This document shows, piece by piece, positions 35,487 through 43,218 of a stretch of 64,000 nt of DNA. The stretch spans positions 1-64,000 of the forward strand of contig JAPPLF010000061.1 in NCBI GenBank assembly GCA_028874215.1, in the 5' to 3' direction. Within the stretch, counting starts at the first letter, position 1; every line of letters starts with the position of its first letter. The notes under the pieces were generated by a model that worked only from the letters and a program-made list of their open reading frames with translations, ran no database searches and had not been told where the DNA came from. The position numbers and the translations under genes are program-made. This DNA comes from Acidobacteriota bacterium (GTDB taxonomy: Bacteria; Acidobacteriota; UBA6911; RPQK01; JAJDTT01).

Positions 35487-37052
35487 ATGATGCGATTCCG
35501 GCTTTTCTTACTTCACTTGTTCCTGTTCGTATTCCTGACGGTCCAAGGAGCCGTTGCCGGCACTCCCGGCCTATTGAACCGTCCCGCCCTGGTCGAGATG
35601 GGAGACCGCTTGGAGTTGTTCGTTGACCATCACCTCATCGATCGTCTGGAGGGCGCTCGCCTCAAGCTCCATCACCCCAGTCCCGCGGAGACGGTGATCC
35701 GGGGAGACCGCCCCTGGGAAGGCGAACTCGGTTTCGGCCAGACGGTGATCCTGCACCAGGGCAAGTACCTCCTGTACTACCACGGGTCCAACAAGCTCTG
35801 CTATGCCGAGAGCGGGGACGGGGTCCACTGGACCAAACCGGCGCTGGGCCTCATCGAGGCCGGCGGGAGCCGGCAGAACAACCTGGTGGGAACGGCCGGT
35901 GGCGAGTATCTCTACGATCACCTGGAGGAACCTGCCGCCAGGGTCTATCTCGACACCCGGCCCGGTGTGCCAGCCGGACGGCGCCTGATAGCGCTCAAGT
36001 TGGACGAAGGACACCGTGCGAATCCCACCGAAGAGGAACTGGCCCGCAGGCTCACGGTGAATCAGGAGGGTTTCTGGCAGGGAAGCCCCACCGACGTCAT
36101 CCCCTGGGTCTCCAAAGATGGGAGGGCCTGGGAGAGGCTCGGAGACAAGCCGCTGTTCCGGAACAACCTTTACGGAACGCTCGACGGAGACTTTTCCTTC
36201 TTCTGGTCGGAGGTTGAGCAGCAGTACGTCATCTACTCGCGTTACTTCACCTCCCCCAACCGATCGGTGGGACGGCGGGCCATCGCCCGGCTCACGGCTC
36301 CCAACCTGTACGAGTGGTCCGAATTCCAACCCATGAGCTATGGGGATGGCGGGACCATTCCCGAAAATCACCTCTACATCAACCTGACGCTGCCCTACTA
36401 CCGGGCGCCCCAGATCTATCTCGCGTTTCCGGCCCGGCTCATGGTGGGCCGGCAGGTGCTGACCGATGAGGATGCCCAGGCGGCCGGGGTACCGGAGGGA
36501 AGGTGGATGGACACTTCCGAGACGGTCCTCATGACCACGCGTGGACCCGGCAACCGTTACGACACGACGTTCCGGGAGGGTTTCATTCGTCCCGGACCGG
36601 GAGCCCGGAACTGGATCACGCGCACCACCTTCGCCCTTCGCGGCGTGGTGCCCACCGGCCCGCGGGAGATCTCCATGTACGTCAGCCGCGAGACCGGCAC
36701 CCGACACTGGCACATCCGCCGGTACGTGTTGAGGGTGGACGGGTTCGCGTCGGTCAACGCTCCCTATGACGGCGGAGAAATGGTGACCCGCCCGCTCACC
36801 TTCTCGGGCAAGGAACTGCTGCTCAACACCTCCACGTCGGGCGCCGGAAGCGTCCGGGTGGAAATTCAGTCCTCCAACGGCGAGCCCGTCGCCGGCTACG
36901 CGCTGGAGGACTCCATGGAAATCGTGGGAGATGAGATCGAGCGTGTCGCCGCCTGGCAAAACGGGACGGATGTCTCCCCCCTGGCGGGGCAACCGGTCCG
37001 CCTCTGCTTCGTCCTCAAGGACGCGGACCTCTACTCGATCCGTTTCAGATAG
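35487..37052 (+). CDS. Secreted glycosidase-like beta-propeller protein
   Basis: 521 residues with a signal peptide (LFLLHLFLFVFLTVQGAVA). It is related to the proteins at 2499-4088 and 25961-27493: LFVDHHLIDRLEGARL, ESGDGVHWTKPALGLIE, GSRQNNLVG and a C-terminal module (LTFSGKELLLNTSTSGAGSVRVEIQ ... LAGQPVRLCFVL). The start is the first of two adjacent ATG codons. TTGTCT at 35429 and TATCAT at 35451 could be its promoter. That pair would overlap the first codons of the divergent FG-GAP gene. Substrate unknown. Confidence 0.8.
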   Translation: MMRFRLFLLHLFLFVFLTVQGAVAGTPGLLNRPALVEMGDRLELFVDHHLIDRLEGARLKLHHPSPAETVIRGDRPWEGELGFGQTVILHQGKYLLYYHGSNKLCYAESGDGVHWTKPALGLIEAGGSRQNNLVGTAGGEYLYDHLEEPAARVYLDTRPGVPAGRRLIALKLDEGHRANPTEEELARRLTVNQEGFWQGSPTDVIPWVSKDGRAWERLGDKPLFRNNLYGTLDGDFSFFWSEVEQQYVIYSRYFTSPNRSVGRRAIARLTAPNLYEWSEFQPMSYGDGGTIPENHLYINLTLPYYRAPQIYLAFPARLMVGRQVLTDEDAQAAGVPEGRWMDTSETVLMTTRGPGNRYDTTFREGFIRPGPGARNWITRTTFALRGVVPTGPREISMYVSRETGTRHWHIRRYVLRVDGFASVNAPYDGGEMVTRPLTFSGKELLLNTSTSGAGSVRVEIQSSNGEPVAGYALEDSMEIVGDEIERVAAWQNGTDVSPLAGQPVRLCFVLKDADLYSIRFR

Positions 37053-37086
37053 CAGTCCGTGGGGACGGCCCGGTTCGGCTTCGGTT

Positions 37087-38325
37087 TCAGTTGGGCAGAC
37101 GCCACCGGACGACTTGGGCCGTGTAGCTTCCGACGGGGCGTCCTCTCTCGTCCAGCGGTGTGTTCCCCAAGGCGGTCACGATGGTGTCGTCCTCCAGGAC
37201 GACGCTGGCGCCGTAGCCGTGACCCGGGCTCAGATGGTAGACCTCGGGCAACCAGGTCTGTCCGCCGTCCCGGCTGATCCGGGCCCTGACGTCCCCCTCC
37301 GGATAGGGGTAGCGGTCTTCCACCACCAGGACCACCGTCCCGTCGGAGAGCTGGACCATGTGCCCGTGGGCCTGGCCGAACTCAAGATCCATGGGCCCGT
37401 CGGTCTGACGCCAGACGGGGCGGAAATTCTGCCAACTCCTGCCGCCGTCTGCGGAATCGGACAGGAAGACGCGTTTTCCCACGGTGGATTTCTGTATCTC
37501 CCGCCGGGCGTGATCCTCGATCAGGGACGGCGGTTCGTTCTGCGGGGGAGGAGCCTCGTATCTGCGCTGGTAACGGATGGCGGCCAGAAGGCGGCCGTCG
37601 TGAAGTTCCAGCAGATTGGTCTCGGTGCCCCACTGCTGCAAGGAATGCTTCTCCTCCCAGCTCTTTCCACCGTCGGTGGAACGGAAGACATAGGTGGTGG
37701 GCGGCGGTTTCGAGGCGTCCTCTCTGTCATAGGCGTGTTGGGCAGCCATGATGGTGGGCCACAGAAGTGTTCCGTCCCGAAGCTCCAGCAGGCAGTTCTG
37801 GTTCCCCCCCGCCCGCATGAAAGGAGACAGGTTGTCCAAACGGCTCCAGGAGTGCCACGACTCGCCGCCGTCGGTGCTGCGCAGCAGGAAGTCGGTGGGC
37901 GGATCGTCGGCGCGGTAGGCCCAGAGCAGGGTGCCGTCCCGCAACACTCCGAAGGAGTCATAGTTCTTGGCCCGCATGGGCGGGTCCAGAGAATCGACGT
38001 CGATGGAGCGGCTCTCCCAAGTCTTTCCAGCGTCGCGGGAGAGGAAAACCCGAGCATAGAGGGAGACGTAGATACGTCCGTCCCCGGTCATGCCGATGCC
38101 GGGGTCGCCCCGCCAGGGCATATCGGGATAGTCGAGGGGGATGTATTCGGCGGGGAGGGTTCCGATTTCCTGGTGGTCCCGGGTGATCCGGATTTCTCCG
38201 TTGGGGGTGAAGGGGGCGGGAGGGGCCGGCGCGTCCCGGGTCTCGCCGGCGGGGCGCGTCGACGGACTGCAGCCGAAGCTCAACATGAGCGCCCACAGAA
38301 AGTGGATTATGTGAAATCGGTGCAT
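37087..38325 (-). CDS. BNR/Asp-box (sialidase-like) lipoprotein
   Basis: 412 residues with a lipoprotein leader (LWALMLSFGCSP). Asp-boxes are SRDAGKTW, STDGGESW, STDGGKSW, SADGGRSW and SRDGGQTW, all with the Asp intact. A long acidic/proline linker follows the lipid-anchored cysteine (RDAPAPPAPF). The ATG at 38325 is preceded by AGGGAG; the longer frame to 39171 runs through hairpin DNA and into the neighbouring gene, so it is rejected. It lies downstream of the Tat-secreted BNR protein, from which it is separated by a four-hairpin array. Confidence 0.83.
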   Translation of the reverse strand: MHRFHIIHFLWALMLSFGCSPSTRPAGETRDAPAPPAPFTPNGEIRITRDHQEIGTLPAEYIPLDYPDMPWRGDPGIGMTGDGRIYVSLYARVFLSRDAGKTWESRSIDVDSLDPPMRAKNYDSFGVLRDGTLLWAYRADDPPTDFLLRSTDGGESWHSWSRLDNLSPFMRAGGNQNCLLELRDGTLLWPTIMAAQHAYDREDASKPPPTTYVFRSTDGGKSWEEKHSLQQWGTETNLLELHDGRLLAAIRYQRRYEAPPPQNEPPSLIEDHARREIQKSTVGKRVFLSDSADGGRSWQNFRPVWRQTDGPMDLEFGQAHGHMVQLSDGTVVLVVEDRYPYPEGDVRARISRDGGQTWLPEVYHLSPGHGYGASVVLEDDTIVTALGNTPLDERGRPVGSYTAQVVRWRLPN

Positions 38326-38394
38326 GTTGACTCCCTGAGAAAGGCGAATTTCGAGTCTCCCGCAACTCGTATCGCGTGTTGTTCCTCCGGAGAC

Positions 38395-38497
38395 CGGCGG
38401 CAAGAAAGCCGCCGTTCCCAGTGGGCGACAAGAAAGTCGCCCCTCCGATCGGCGGCAAGAAAGCCGCCGCTCCCGATGGGCGGCTAGGATGTCGCCC
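38395..38497 (-). repeat. Tandem array of four loop-conserved hairpins
   Basis: Four stem-loops at 38395-38414, 38423-38442, 38450-38469 and 38478-38497, each with a 7-bp stem and a 6-nt loop. Stems alternate CGGCGGC/GCCGCCG and GGGCGAC/GTCGCCC; the fourth is GGGCGGC/GTCGCCC with one G-T pair. Plus-strand loops are AAGAAA three times and TAGGAT. Spacers of 7-8 bases alternate as well. In gene sense (minus strand) the array follows the BNR gene at 38484-39659, and its first unit overlaps that gene's last codons. Confidence 0.88.
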
Positions 38498-39659
38498 CTC
38501 CGAGGCGCCAGTGGAGGGCTGCCATGGTGCGGCTCCCCACCACCCGGCCCCGGTGGTTCAAGTCCGTATTTTCGCAGACGGTGACGATGGTGCCGTCGGG
38601 GTAGACGACGCTGTCCGGGTAGCCGTGCCCGTGCATGAGCGAATAGGTCGTCGGGTCCCAGGTCCGTCCTCCGTCGGAGCTGATGCGCGCCCGGATCCCG
38701 GCCAGCTCGTAGGGGTAGCGCTGCAACCAGATGGCCGCGATCCTTCCGTCGGGAACCTGGACGAACTCGCCGGGGATGCTGCCCCGCAGGTCGAAAAGCC
38801 TGGGGTTGACCCAGGTTCGGCCGCCGTCGGAAGACTCGGCGATCACCCCGTTTTTCAGTACCCACTGCTCGGTGGGGCTGGCTCCGGTCTTCTCCCGGAA
38901 GTCGGGTGGGTCCTCCTGGAGCATCGGTCTCTGGGCTCGGATGTAGGCCAACATCCGGTTCGAGTCCTTGACCGCCATCAAGGTGCTCTCGGCCGAATAG
39001 GGTAGGATCAGGGTCCGGTCTCCCCAGCTCCGGCCCCCGTCCCGGGACCGGAAGATGTGGTCGTGGAAACCCCGAATTCGAGGGTTGTCCCATTCGTCGA
39101 CCCCGTCGCGGTGGCGGAGGGTCACGGTGATCATGGCGGTTCCGTCCGGATGCTGGTAGACGTCGCTCCACCCGGAGCCGCTGAAGGTGTAGGGGCTCAC
39201 GTCCAGGGGAAAGGGCTCGCTCCAGGACTCACCGTAGTCCGTGGAGCGCTGGACATAGGTCACCGAGTGGTCCGGCGCGTCGTGGATCAGGATGAAAACG
39301 TCGTCGTCCAGTATTCCGAACCCGCCGCCGGTGCCCACCGGGAGCTTTCGCATGGTCCAGGTCCTGCCGCGGTCCGTGGACTCCCACAAATAGCCGCTGC
39401 CCGCCGCGAAGACGCGGCCGTCCGGGGTCAGGCCGGTCCGCGTGTCGGTCCGGGAGAAGGGGCTGGACATGGGGTAGATCCTGGCGCCCTGGATGGGAAT
39501 CGCCTTTCGGGTGTGGGGAATCTCGTACGAAAAGGGGACGGGAACGGCGGTTCCCTGGTCTCCTCTGCCGGAAGCGGCGGCGCCTGGAACCACCTTCCCG
39601 CTCATGGCCAGGACCCCTGCTGCGGCAGTCTTCCGGAGGAAATCTCGGCGCCTGATCAT
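38484..39659 (-). CDS. BNR/Asp-box (sialidase-like) protein, Tat-exported
   Basis: 391 residues with a twin-arginine leader (RRRDFLRKTAAAGVLAMSG). Five intact Asp-boxes are seen: STDRGRTW, STDYGESW, SRDGGRSW, SSDGGRTW and SSDGGRTW. Tat export suggests folding before transport. The last five codons (Gly-Gly-Ala-Thr-Ser) and the TAG stop are encoded by one unit of the downstream hairpin array, so the repeat shaped the C-terminus. Sialidase catalytic motifs are not evident. It lies 160 bases upstream of another BNR gene on the same strand. Confidence 0.84.
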   Translation of the reverse strand: MIRRRDFLRKTAAAGVLAMSGKVVPGAAASGRGDQGTAVPVPFSYEIPHTRKAIPIQGARIYPMSSPFSRTDTRTGLTPDGRVFAAGSGYLWESTDRGRTWTMRKLPVGTGGGFGILDDDVFILIHDAPDHSVTYVQRSTDYGESWSEPFPLDVSPYTFSGSGWSDVYQHPDGTAMITVTLRHRDGVDEWDNPRIRGFHDHIFRSRDGGRSWGDRTLILPYSAESTLMAVKDSNRMLAYIRAQRPMLQEDPPDFREKTGASPTEQWVLKNGVIAESSDGGRTWVNPRLFDLRGSIPGEFVQVPDGRIAAIWLQRYPYELAGIRARISSDGGRTWDPTTYSLMHGHGYPDSVVYPDGTIVTVCENTDLNHRGRVVGSRTMAALHWRLGGATS

Positions 39660-39792
39660 TTCACGGGTCTCGTTCAGGTGGGTCTTGCCGCACCCCGGCC
39701 CGAAGTACTAATGTGAACGCTGTTCCGGTCGGCGTTCAGCAAGAAAATCTGGCCCCGATCCTACCATCGTCCAGAGGAAAGGTACTACTGCA

Positions 39793-40755
39793 ATGGCAAA
39801 GCAACCCTTGATCGTGGTTCCCGGTGACCACCCGGTGCAACTGGCCGGATCACCTCACTTGGAGCGGCTGCGCCCCTATGGAGAGGTGGCCCTCTACTCC
39901 ACTCGTCCCGACGGCGACGCCGAGAAACTGGCCCGCGTCCGGGACGCGCAGGCGATGATCAATTCCCGGGGCGCCGTCAAATGGCCCGGGCACCTGTTGA
40001 AGCAACTTCCCCGCCTGCGTTTCATCACCGTGTGTGGGATCGGCACCGACTCCATTGATCTGGAGACGGCACGGGAGCAAGGCATCATCGTCTCCAACAT
40101 TCCCGGGATGACGGCCGCGGTGGTGGCCGAGCATGCACTGGCTCTCATGCTGGCCGCCTCCAAGCGGGTCTCCTACCAGACGGCCGAGCTGCGGGCGGGC
40201 CGATGGATCGGCATGAACAACGTCTACCTGCGGGGCAAGACCGCCGGCGTCATCGGGACCGGCGCCATCGGAGCCAAGATGATCGAGCTCTGCCGGGCGC
40301 TGGGAATGGATGTGGTTGCCTGGACGTTCAATCCGACCGACGAGCGGGAGCGAAAGCTGGGGGTGCGCTTCCTGGAGCTGGACGAGCTGTTGCAACTGGC
40401 GGACGTGGTGACGCTTCACCTCAAACTGACCCCGGAGAGCCGGCATCTGATCGGCCCCCGGGAGCTGTCGCTGATGAAACCGGGGAGTCTGCTGGTCAAT
40501 ACGGCACGGGGAGCCATCGTCGACACGGCTGCGCTGGTGGAATCCCTCGACTCAGGGCATCTGGGCGGCGCCGGTCTGGATGTGTACGACACCGAGCCGC
40601 TCCCCGGAAACGACCCGTTGTTTGAGTGCGAGCAGGTGGTCCTGACCCCGCACAGCGCGGACCAGACCCCCGAAGGCTACGACCTCCTCAATCAGGGGGT
40701 CGTGGACAACGTCATCGCCTTCCTCGAGGGGCGTCCGCGCAACATCGTCACCTGA
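39793..40755 (+). CDS. D-isomer-specific 2-hydroxyacid dehydrogenase
   Basis: 320 residues. The NAD-binding fold has VIGTGAIGAKMIEL. The catalytic residues are visible: Arg in VNTARGAIVD, Glu in YDTEPLPG and His in LTPHSADQTPEG. It is typical of phosphoglycerate-dehydrogenase-like or hydroxypyruvate-reductase-like enzymes without an ACT domain, so it acts on small 2-hydroxy/2-keto acids in the cytoplasm. AGAGGAAAGG precedes the ATG. It converges with the ABM-type gene 16 bases away. Exact substrate not predictable. Confidence 0.92.
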   Translation: MAKQPLIVVPGDHPVQLAGSPHLERLRPYGEVALYSTRPDGDAEKLARVRDAQAMINSRGAVKWPGHLLKQLPRLRFITVCGIGTDSIDLETAREQGIIVSNIPGMTAAVVAEHALALMLAASKRVSYQTAELRAGRWIGMNNVYLRGKTAGVIGTGAIGAKMIELCRALGMDVVAWTFNPTDERERKLGVRFLELDELLQLADVVTLHLKLTPESRHLIGPRELSLMKPGSLLVNTARGAIVDTAALVESLDSGHLGGAGLDVYDTEPLPGNDPLFECEQVVLTPHSADQTPEGYDLLNQGVVDNVIAFLEGRPRNIVT

Positions 40756-40771
40756 CGGCTCGAAGAAAGCT

Positions 40772-41164
40772 TCAGACGACGTCGTAGAGCAGGACACCGT
40801 ACTTCGACCCGGTGAGGGTCTTCTCGATGGTGGGCCAGACCCTCTGGTGTTCATCCGTGGCCACCCAGGTCTGGCGCTGCTCCTCGGTTTTGAAGCTGAT
40901 GAGGAGCCGGTACTTGAAGTTGCCGGGAGCCGGACCCGCCAGGGCCTGCCGCAGCTTCATCAGGCGGACCTCGACGAAGCCGGGCTGGGCGCTGATGGCC
41001 GGCCGGAAGATCTTGTGGAAGTTCTCCACCATCTCTCCTTCCCGGGCCGGGTCCACTTCCAGGTCCACGTGAAGCTGGATCGGCTTGTGATGGGCAGCAG
41101 CGGAAGCGCGGCCGGAAAAGAGGCCGATTCCCAGAAAACCAAGAAGACAGTTGCGACGATTCAT
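40772..41164 (-). CDS. Exported antibiotic-biosynthesis-monooxygenase (ABM) fold protein
   Basis: 130 residues. A short Tat/Sec-like leader (MNRRNCLLGFLGIGLFSGRASA) precedes a ferredoxin-like dimeric alpha/beta-barrel domain (IQLHVDLEVDPAREGEMVENF ... YRLLISFKTEEQRQTWVATDEHQRVW). ABM proteins include quinol monooxygenases and heme-degrading enzymes; the small size and export signal do not decide the role. It stands alone, divergent from ThiI. The start at 41164 has no strong ribosome-binding site. Confidence 0.75.
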   Translation of the reverse strand: MNRRNCLLGFLGIGLFSGRASAAAHHKPIQLHVDLEVDPAREGEMVENFHKIFRPAISAQPGFVEVRLMKLRQALAGPAPGNFKYRLLISFKTEEQRQTWVATDEHQRVWPTIEKTLTGSKYGVLLYDVV

Positions 41165-41305
41165 GCGGTGATTCTACCGCACGCCGATCGGACTCGCCGT
41201 CTGCGCCAGGTTTTCGAGGCAGGATGGACGATTGAAGGGACGCGATTGAAGGCACGGGTGTTTTGTCGTCCGGTTCCACGTCGCTACGTGTGCGGTGCGG
41301 GATTT

Positions 41306-41323
41306 GGCGGTTAGGAAACCGCC
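41306..41323 (-). repeat. Loop-conserved hairpin in a divergent region
   Basis: GGCGGT-TAGGAA-ACCGCC (or a 7-bp stem with a 4-nt loop), followed by GCTCC. It is the one clear family member that lies between divergent gene starts (ABM-type and ThiI) rather than after a stop codon. Confidence 0.7.
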
Positions 41324-41337
41324 GCTCCGGTTCGGTC

Positions 41338-41343
41338 TATAAT
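41338..41343 (+). promoter_or_regulatory. -10 box directly before the thiI-like gene
   Basis: A perfect TATAAT lies eight bases before the GTG start at 41351. No good -35 is visible. If used, transcription would start at or next to the first codon, giving a leaderless message. Confidence 0.4.
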
Positions 41344-41350
41344 TGCCTTC

Positions 41351-42568
41351 GTGCGCCGCTTCTTCCTCTGCCACTATCATGAGGTCGGCCTCAAGAAGGG
41401 GAATCGCGCCTTCTTCGAGAGGCGACTCTGCGAGAACATCCGCAAGGCTCTGGCAGAGTATCCGTACAAGTCGGTCCGGCGAATCTCCGGGCGGATTCTG
41501 GTGGAAGTGCCGGAGGATGCCCCTCACGAGCGGATTGGACAACGCCTCCAGAAAGTCTTTGGGGTGGCGTCCTGTTCTTCCGCGTGGCTCTCCGGGCAAT
41601 CTCTGGAGGACCTGGAGCGAAACCTCTGGACGCTGGTCCGGGACCGGGAGTTCGACACCTTCAAGATCGAGGCCCGGCGCGCCCATAAGAGCTTTCCGTT
41701 GACGTCACCCGAACTGAACCGACTGCTCGGTTCCCATGTGGTGGAGCGTTCGGGCAAAGGGGTGAACCTCACCGCTCCCGATCTGACCTGCCACGTCGAC
41801 ATCGTGGAACGGTACGCCTTCCTCTACTTCACCCGGTTGCCGGGCGCCCGCGGCCTTCCCGTCACCACTTCGGGCCGGGTCGTCGTGCTCCTCTCCGGCG
41901 GGATCGATTCACCGGTGGCGGCGTACAAGATCATGAAGCGGGGCTGCCCGGTGATCTTCGTCCATTTTCACAGCTATCCCTTCACCAACCTGGAATCCCA
42001 GGAGAAGGTCCGGCGCCTGGTGAGGTTGTTGAACGAATTCCAGTTCGAGTCCGTCCTTTACCGAGTGCCCTTCGCCCACACTCAGCGGCAGATCGTCGCC
42101 CTGACTCCGCCGGAGACCCGGGTGGTCTTCTACCGTCGATTCATGCTGCGGATCGCCGAAAGGCTGGCTCTCAAGGAGGGCGCGCTGGCCCTGGTGACCG
42201 GAGACAGCATCGGCCAGGTGGCTTCCCAGACGCTGGCCAACCTGTCAGTGATTTCCAGTACCGTGAGCATGCCCGTGCTCCGTCCGCTGGTGGGAGACGA
42301 CAAGGAGGAGATCATTCAGACGGCCAGGCGGATCGGGACCTTTCCCGTCTCCATACTGCCCGACGTGGACTGTTGCTCCCTCTTCGTTCCCAAGCACCCC
42401 GAGACTCGCGCGCGAGCGGCCGCCATCGAGGAGATCGAGGCCGCACTGGACGTGGAAGAGTTGGTGGCGGCCGCACTGGCCGGCGCCGAACGGGAGATCT
42501 TCGAATCGATTCCCTCGGAATTGCCGGCGGCCAAGACCGTCCTCAGCCACGGGAACGGCCCCTCATGA
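41351..42568 (+). CDS. thiI: tRNA 4-thiouridine synthase (ThiI)
   Basis: 405 residues. The N-terminal ferredoxin-like part begins HYHEVGLKKGNRAFFERRL (family VRYGEIGLKGKNR). A THUMP domain follows (to about residue 165), then the adenylating PP-loop VVLLSGGIDSPVAAYKIMKRG. Conserved FHSYPFT, GDSIGQVASQTLANL and the C-terminal DVDCCSLFVPKHP complete the core. There is no C-terminal rhodanese domain, as in Gram-positive and many other ThiI proteins. It makes s4U at tRNA position 8 and can serve thiamine thiazole synthesis. GTG start. Its stop overlaps the next gene (ATGA), so they are coupled. Confidence 0.95.
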   Translation: MRRFFLCHYHEVGLKKGNRAFFERRLCENIRKALAEYPYKSVRRISGRILVEVPEDAPHERIGQRLQKVFGVASCSSAWLSGQSLEDLERNLWTLVRDREFDTFKIEARRAHKSFPLTSPELNRLLGSHVVERSGKGVNLTAPDLTCHVDIVERYAFLYFTRLPGARGLPVTTSGRVVVLLSGGIDSPVAAYKIMKRGCPVIFVHFHSYPFTNLESQEKVRRLVRLLNEFQFESVLYRVPFAHTQRQIVALTPPETRVVFYRRFMLRIAERLALKEGALALVTGDSIGQVASQTLANLSVISSTVSMPVLRPLVGDDKEEIIQTARRIGTFPVSILPDVDCCSLFVPKHPETRARAAAIEEIEAALDVEELVAAALAGAEREIFESIPSELPAAKTVLSHGNGPS

Positions 42569-43170
42569 TGCGGTTCGCTGGGACTCTTCGCGGAGCCGCC
42601 GGGTTCCTGCTCTCAGCCGCGTTCCTGGCTACCGTCTCCGGAGGCGCCTTCGGGGAGGCGGACGAGGCGGCCGCCCGGGTGGAGCGGCTCTTCCAGCAGT
42701 TGGAGACGCGTTCCGAGTCTCCCGGGTCCCCTCCCGAAACCTACGTCCTCAGCGAAGAGGACCTCAATGCGTTTCTGGCCTTTCGCTTGCGGAAATACAA
42801 TCCCAAGGGGGTCGAATCGGTGAGGGTGGTCTTCCGCCAGGATCGTCTGCTGGTTCGGGCCGACGTCGACCTCAGCAAGGTCGTTTCGAGCCGGAAAGCT
42901 CCCGAAGCGGGTCTCCTGGCGGCGCTCCTCGGCGGGCGCCACCAGGTGGAAGTGGACGGAGTCCTGGAGGTGGAGGATGGGCGCGGCCAATACCGGCTGG
43001 TGGGATTGAATCTGGATGGGGTGCCCTTTCCCGCCATGCTGTTGGACTCCCTCGTGGACCGCCTCATGGAGGCGACCCAGCTCTCCGACGATCCCCGCAA
43101 GCCTTTCACCATGCCGTACGGCATCAAAGATGTCACAATAAGTCCGGGCCGGGCCACGATCCGAACCTGA
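42565..43170 (+). CDS. Secreted protein of unknown function coupled to thiI
   Basis: 201 residues with a signal peptide (GFLLSAAFLATVSGGAFG). The mature part reads YVLSEEDLNAFLAFRLRK, RVVFRQDRLLVRADVDLSKV, a glycine-containing beta stretch, and MPYGIKDVTISPGRATI at the end. This pattern of a long amphipathic beta-sheet is reminiscent of LmeA/DUF2993- or YpmS-like lipid-binding proteins. I do not recognise the family with certainty. It starts inside the ThiI stop codon and is 48 bases from the CCA-type gene, so it is part of that transcript although the other genes act on tRNA. Confidence 0.75.
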   Translation: MMRFAGTLRGAAGFLLSAAFLATVSGGAFGEADEAAARVERLFQQLETRSESPGSPPETYVLSEEDLNAFLAFRLRKYNPKGVESVRVVFRQDRLLVRADVDLSKVVSSRKAPEAGLLAALLGGRHQVEVDGVLEVEDGRGQYRLVGLNLDGVPFPAMLLDSLVDRLMEATQLSDDPRKPFTMPYGIKDVTISPGRATIRT

Positions 43171-43218
43171 CGAGGAACCCGATCCTTCCATCCTGAAATC
43201 GAACCGAAGGGGCGGCGA

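Noticed and set aside
38395-38497. Tandem palindromes considered as a small CRISPR
   Set aside because: Units of about 27 bases with 7-8-base gaps and alternating stems do not fit repeat-spacer structure, and no cas genes are near.
37087-39171. A 694-codon fused reading of two BNR genes
   Set aside because: The upstream part of this frame is out of frame with the Tat-BNR gene and crosses the hairpin array; the ATG at 38325 has its own AGGGAG site and lipobox.
24732-39659. Calling the BNR proteins true sialidases
   Set aside because: Asp-boxes only show the propeller fold; the Arg-Ile-Pro motif and catalytic triad were not seen, so I labelled them sialidase-like.
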